From contig JBDIBB010000165.1 of NCBI GenBank assembly GCA_039812685.1, positions 1 to 8,182 of the forward strand: a stretch of DNA of 8,182 nt, in the 5' to 3' direction. The notes under the pieces were generated by a model. The model saw nothing but the letters and a program-made list of their open reading frames with translations, had not been told where the DNA came from and did not search any database. Both the position numbers and the translations under genes were made by a program. How positions within the stretch are numbered: the stretch's first letter is position 1; each line of letters opens with the position of its first letter. Origin of the DNA: JBDIBB01 sp039812685 (lineage in GTDB: Bacteria > Acidobacteriota > Vicinamibacteria > Vicinamibacterales > JAFNAJ01). Below are positions 6,414 to 8,182 of this stretch, piece by piece.

Positions 6414-6523
6414 GCACCTTCGCGCCGGCGCGGGACGCGACCCGGCCCGTCCTCGCGCGCGAACCCGAACGGCCGGTCTGCCGGAGTCTGCGGGGATCGT
6501 CCCGGCGGCGGTGCCTCGTGACG

Positions 6524-7381
6524 ATGCCGCGCGCCACGGTCCTGGCCATGGCGGCCATCACCATCGCCTCGTGGAGCCGCATCGCGGCGCCCGCGCAGTT
6601 CCGCGCGTCGGTCACGCTGGTCGAGGTCTACGCGACGGTGACCGACGGCGCGGGGCGTCCGGTGATCGATCTCGGCCGCGACGCCTTCGTCGTGCGCGAA
6701 GACGGGGAGCGCCGCGACATCGAGACCTTCGCCGCCGGCGACTTCCCGTTGTCGGTGGCGCTGGCGATCGACCACAGCTGGAGCATGGCGGGCGCGCCGC
6801 TCGAACGGGCGCGACTGGCCGCACGGCACTTTCTCGACGCACTGCGGCCGGCCGACGAGGCGATGATCGTCGGCGTCTCGAGCGAGGTGGAGACGCTGGC
6901 GCCGCTCTCGCGCGATCGCGAGGCGCAGCAGGCGGCTGTCGCCGCGATTGCGCCGTGGGGATCGACGAAGCTGCACGATGCCATCCTGGACGCGTTCGCG
7001 CGCATCGCCGCGGGACGCGGCCGCAGGGCCTTGATCGTCTTCACCGACGGGCACGACCGCGGCAGCGCCGCGGGGGCGGCCGAGGTGGTCGCCAGAGTGC
7101 GTCGCGGTGACGTCATCGTCTATCCCGTGGTGCTGGGGCCGGAGCACTCGTCGCTGATGGCGCAACTGGCCGCGTTCACCGGCGGCCGGGCGTTCTGGAT
7201 CCGTCGCGCCGCCGACGCCGAACGCGCCTTCTCCGACGTCGCACGGGAGCTCCGGCACCAGTACCTGATCGGCTACCAGCCCGGCGCCTCCGCCGGCCGC
7301 GGGGACGGCTGGCGCCGGATTACGCTGGAGGCGCCGGGACACGACGTCCGCGTGCGCGCCCGCCCGGGGTATTTCGAGTAG
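6524..7381 (+). CDS. Secreted VWFA-domain protein (Acidobacterial VWFA-related family), 285 aa
   Basis: A probable exported protein with a von Willebrand factor A domain, resembling the 'VWFA-related Acidobacterial domain' family; its molecular role is unknown. An N-terminal signal peptide (about 1-25) ends near APAQ. The segment 26-75 (VTLVEVYATVTD, then FVVREDGERRDIETF) is the family's usual N-terminal beta region. The VWFA fold (about 77-250) carries a complete metal-site motif: DHSWS at 83-87 (DxSxS form), Thr148 in GSTKLHDAI and Asp175 in FTDGHD. The end, YLIGYQP at 247-253 and VRARPGYF at 277-284, is typical. The open frame begins far upstream at 6227, but that part is antisense to tatA. 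I chose ATG 6524 because it gives the signal peptide; GTG 6518 is a possible alternative. No strong Shine-Dalgarno or promoter is seen. It is divergent from tatA, with 141 nt between starts. Confidence 0.9.
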   Translation: MPRATVLAMAAITIASWSRIAAPAQFRASVTLVEVYATVTDGAGRPVIDLGRDAFVVREDGERRDIETFAAGDFPLSVALAIDHSWSMAGAPLERARLAARHFLDALRPADEAMIVGVSSEVETLAPLSRDREAQQAAVAAIAPWGSTKLHDAILDAFARIAAGRGRRALIVFTDGHDRGSAAGAAEVVARVRRGDVIVYPVVLGPEHSSLMAQLAAFTGGRAFWIRRAADAERAFSDVARELRHQYLIGYQPGASAGRGDGWRRITLEAPGHDVRVRARPGYFE

Positions 7382-7413
7382 GCGCAACGCCCAAGGCGCA
7401 GCGCGCAACGCCC
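7382..7413. repeat. Short direct repeat between convergent genes
   Basis: GCGCAACGCCC occurs exactly at 7382-7392 and again at 7403-7413, separated by AAGGCGCAGC. It fills the whole 32-nt gap between the convergent VWFA and reductase stops. It may be the remnant of a small tandem array. No hairpin terminator is evident. Confidence 0.55.
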
Positions 7414-8182
7414 CTACCGTCCCCGCATCTCCAGCATCAGCAACCGCCACGCGAGCCGCACCTCGAAGGTGCGCAGCAGGCGGCGCTTCAGGGTTGCGTA
7501 CGGCTGGCACCCGGCGACGAGGTCGGCCATCACCCGGGCGACCGGCGGGCTGCTGGAGAGGGCCTCGACCATCAGCCGGGTGAAACCGCTGCGGAAGAAC
7601 GCCCGCTTCAGGCGCGCCGCGCGCCGCAGTTCGGGAACGATTTCGCGGCCGAGGTGCGCGACGTAGCGCGTTCCCGCGGTGGCCAGGCCGTCGCCGAGCG
7701 CCGAGGCGAGCATCTCGGCCGACCGGAGCGCGAAGAAGATGCCTTCGCGCGTGACCGGATCCACGAGTCCGGCCGCGTCGCCCACCAGCGCCCAACGGTC
7801 GCCCGCCGGATGCTCGGTGTCCCAGGCCTCGGCCGTCAGCGAGGGGATGGGCCAGGCGTAAGGTTCGAGGCGGGCCCCCCGCGCGGGCGCGAACCCGCTC
7901 ACCCAGGTTCGGATGCGCTCGTTGAGTCGCGCCACCGGCGCGTCGCCGGCCTGCGCGCAGATGCCGATGGCCAGGTGATCTCGGCGCGGGAACGACCAGA
8001 TGTAGCCCTGGGGATCGGCCACGAACTCGACCACGATGTCGCTCGAGGTCACGCCGTGCGCGTAGAGGCCCGTGGCGACCGAGATCTGCGCGAGCGGGAA
8101 CGCGCGGCCCGTGCGCCGGCGCACGAGGCTGTTTGCGCCGTCGGCGCCCACCACGAAGCGCGGCGTCCACGAGTGGCGGGGG
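7414..8182 (-). CDS. Geranylgeranyl reductase family FAD-dependent oxidoreductase, C-terminal part (partial)
   Basis: The C-terminal 255 residues of a flavoprotein; the N-terminus, including the dinucleotide-binding GxGxxG, lies beyond the right edge. Visible marks are VVGADGANSLVRR (the DG motif, about visible residues 10-22), PQGYIWSFPRRDHLAIGI near 53-70, and ALVGDAAGLVDPVTREGI near 131-148, the FAD-binding GD motif followed by the DPxTxEGI stretch typical of geranylgeranyl reductases (an Arg replaces the more common Gly). The tail is helical and basic, as in the family. Proteins of this group reduce isoprenoid double bonds in quinone side chains, lipids or chlorophyll precursors; the substrate cannot be told here. 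A GTG at 8152-8154 is not the true start, since the frame remains open and the conserved fold needs the missing part. A related FAD-dependent hydroxylase is the alternative. Confidence 0.88.
   Translation of the reverse strand, partial: PRHSWTPRFVVGADGANSLVRRRTGRAFPLAQISVATGLYAHGVTSSDIVVEFVADPQGYIWSFPRRDHLAIGICAQAGDAPVARLNERIRTWVSGFAPARGARLEPYAWPIPSLTAEAWDTEHPAGDRWALVGDAAGLVDPVTREGIFFALRSAEMLASALGDGLATAGTRYVAHLGREIVPELRRAARLKRAFFRSGFTRLMVEALSSSPPVARVMADLVAGCQPYATLKRRLLRTFEVRLAWRLLMLEMRGR

Noticed and set aside
6179..7381. The selB stop is TGA; past it the frame stays open into the VWFA frame, and a small hairpin (6195-6215, with GG in the loop) lies 14 nt downstream, which recalls a SECIS and selenocysteine read-through.
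   Set aside because: SelB is already complete at the TGA, with its usual C-terminal motif. The read-through segment is antisense to tatA and low-complexity, the VWFA protein has its own signal peptide, and the 6-bp stem is too weak a match. The shared frame is most simply chance in GC-rich DNA.
6383..8170. A minus-strand frame continuous with tatA that would make a 651-residue protein ending in TatA.
   Set aside because: The added part is antisense to the VWFA gene and out of frame with the reductase, while tatA has its own ribosome binding site and -10 box.

Overview
The window is a GC-rich (clearly above 65% by eye), gene-dense bacterial chromosome segment whose codons mostly end in G or C. 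An Acidobacteriota host, perhaps Vicinamibacteria-like, is the best guess. This rests on a secreted VWFA protein of the type named after Acidobacteria, on a GGGGTCGGGTG-type palindromic repeat and on a GCCCCAA heptamer array. It is inference; no marker gene fixes the taxonomy.

Layout, left to right. A small helical protein of unknown function (64-300, +) sits 4 nt before a type-2 (MOFRL) glycerate kinase (305-1666, +), probably in one operon. A compact cluster of palindromic repeat copies (1645-1770) follows; it supplies the stop codon of the kinase and ends 25 nt before rnr. RNase R (1796-4123, +) is complete, with winged helix, cold-shock, RNB, S1 and basic tail regions. Between rnr and selB lie a 14-nt palindrome and twelve 7-nt repeats, with a -10-like TATAGT directly against the next start codon. 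SelB, the selenocysteine-specific elongation factor (4253-6181, +), is complete. It converges with a very short tatA (6215-6382, -). tatA diverges from a secreted VWFA-domain protein (6524-7381, +), which converges in turn with the C-terminal part of a geranylgeranyl-reductase-family flavoprotein (7414 to the right edge, -).

The genes are mostly housekeeping (RNA decay, selenoprotein translation, Tat export, glycerate metabolism) and do not form one obvious pathway. SelB implies that the genome encodes selenoproteins, but no selA, selC or selD is visible here. The many Tat-exported enzymes known among selenoproteins make the selB-tatA proximity plausible but unproven as a functional link.

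I see no CRISPR array, tRNA, rRNA, intact insertion sequence, defence system or other clear new multi-gene system. The most unusual content is intergenic: the palindromic repeat cluster, the G-quadruplex-capable heptamer array touching the selB promoter, and two genes (rnr, selB) that look set up for leaderless transcription.
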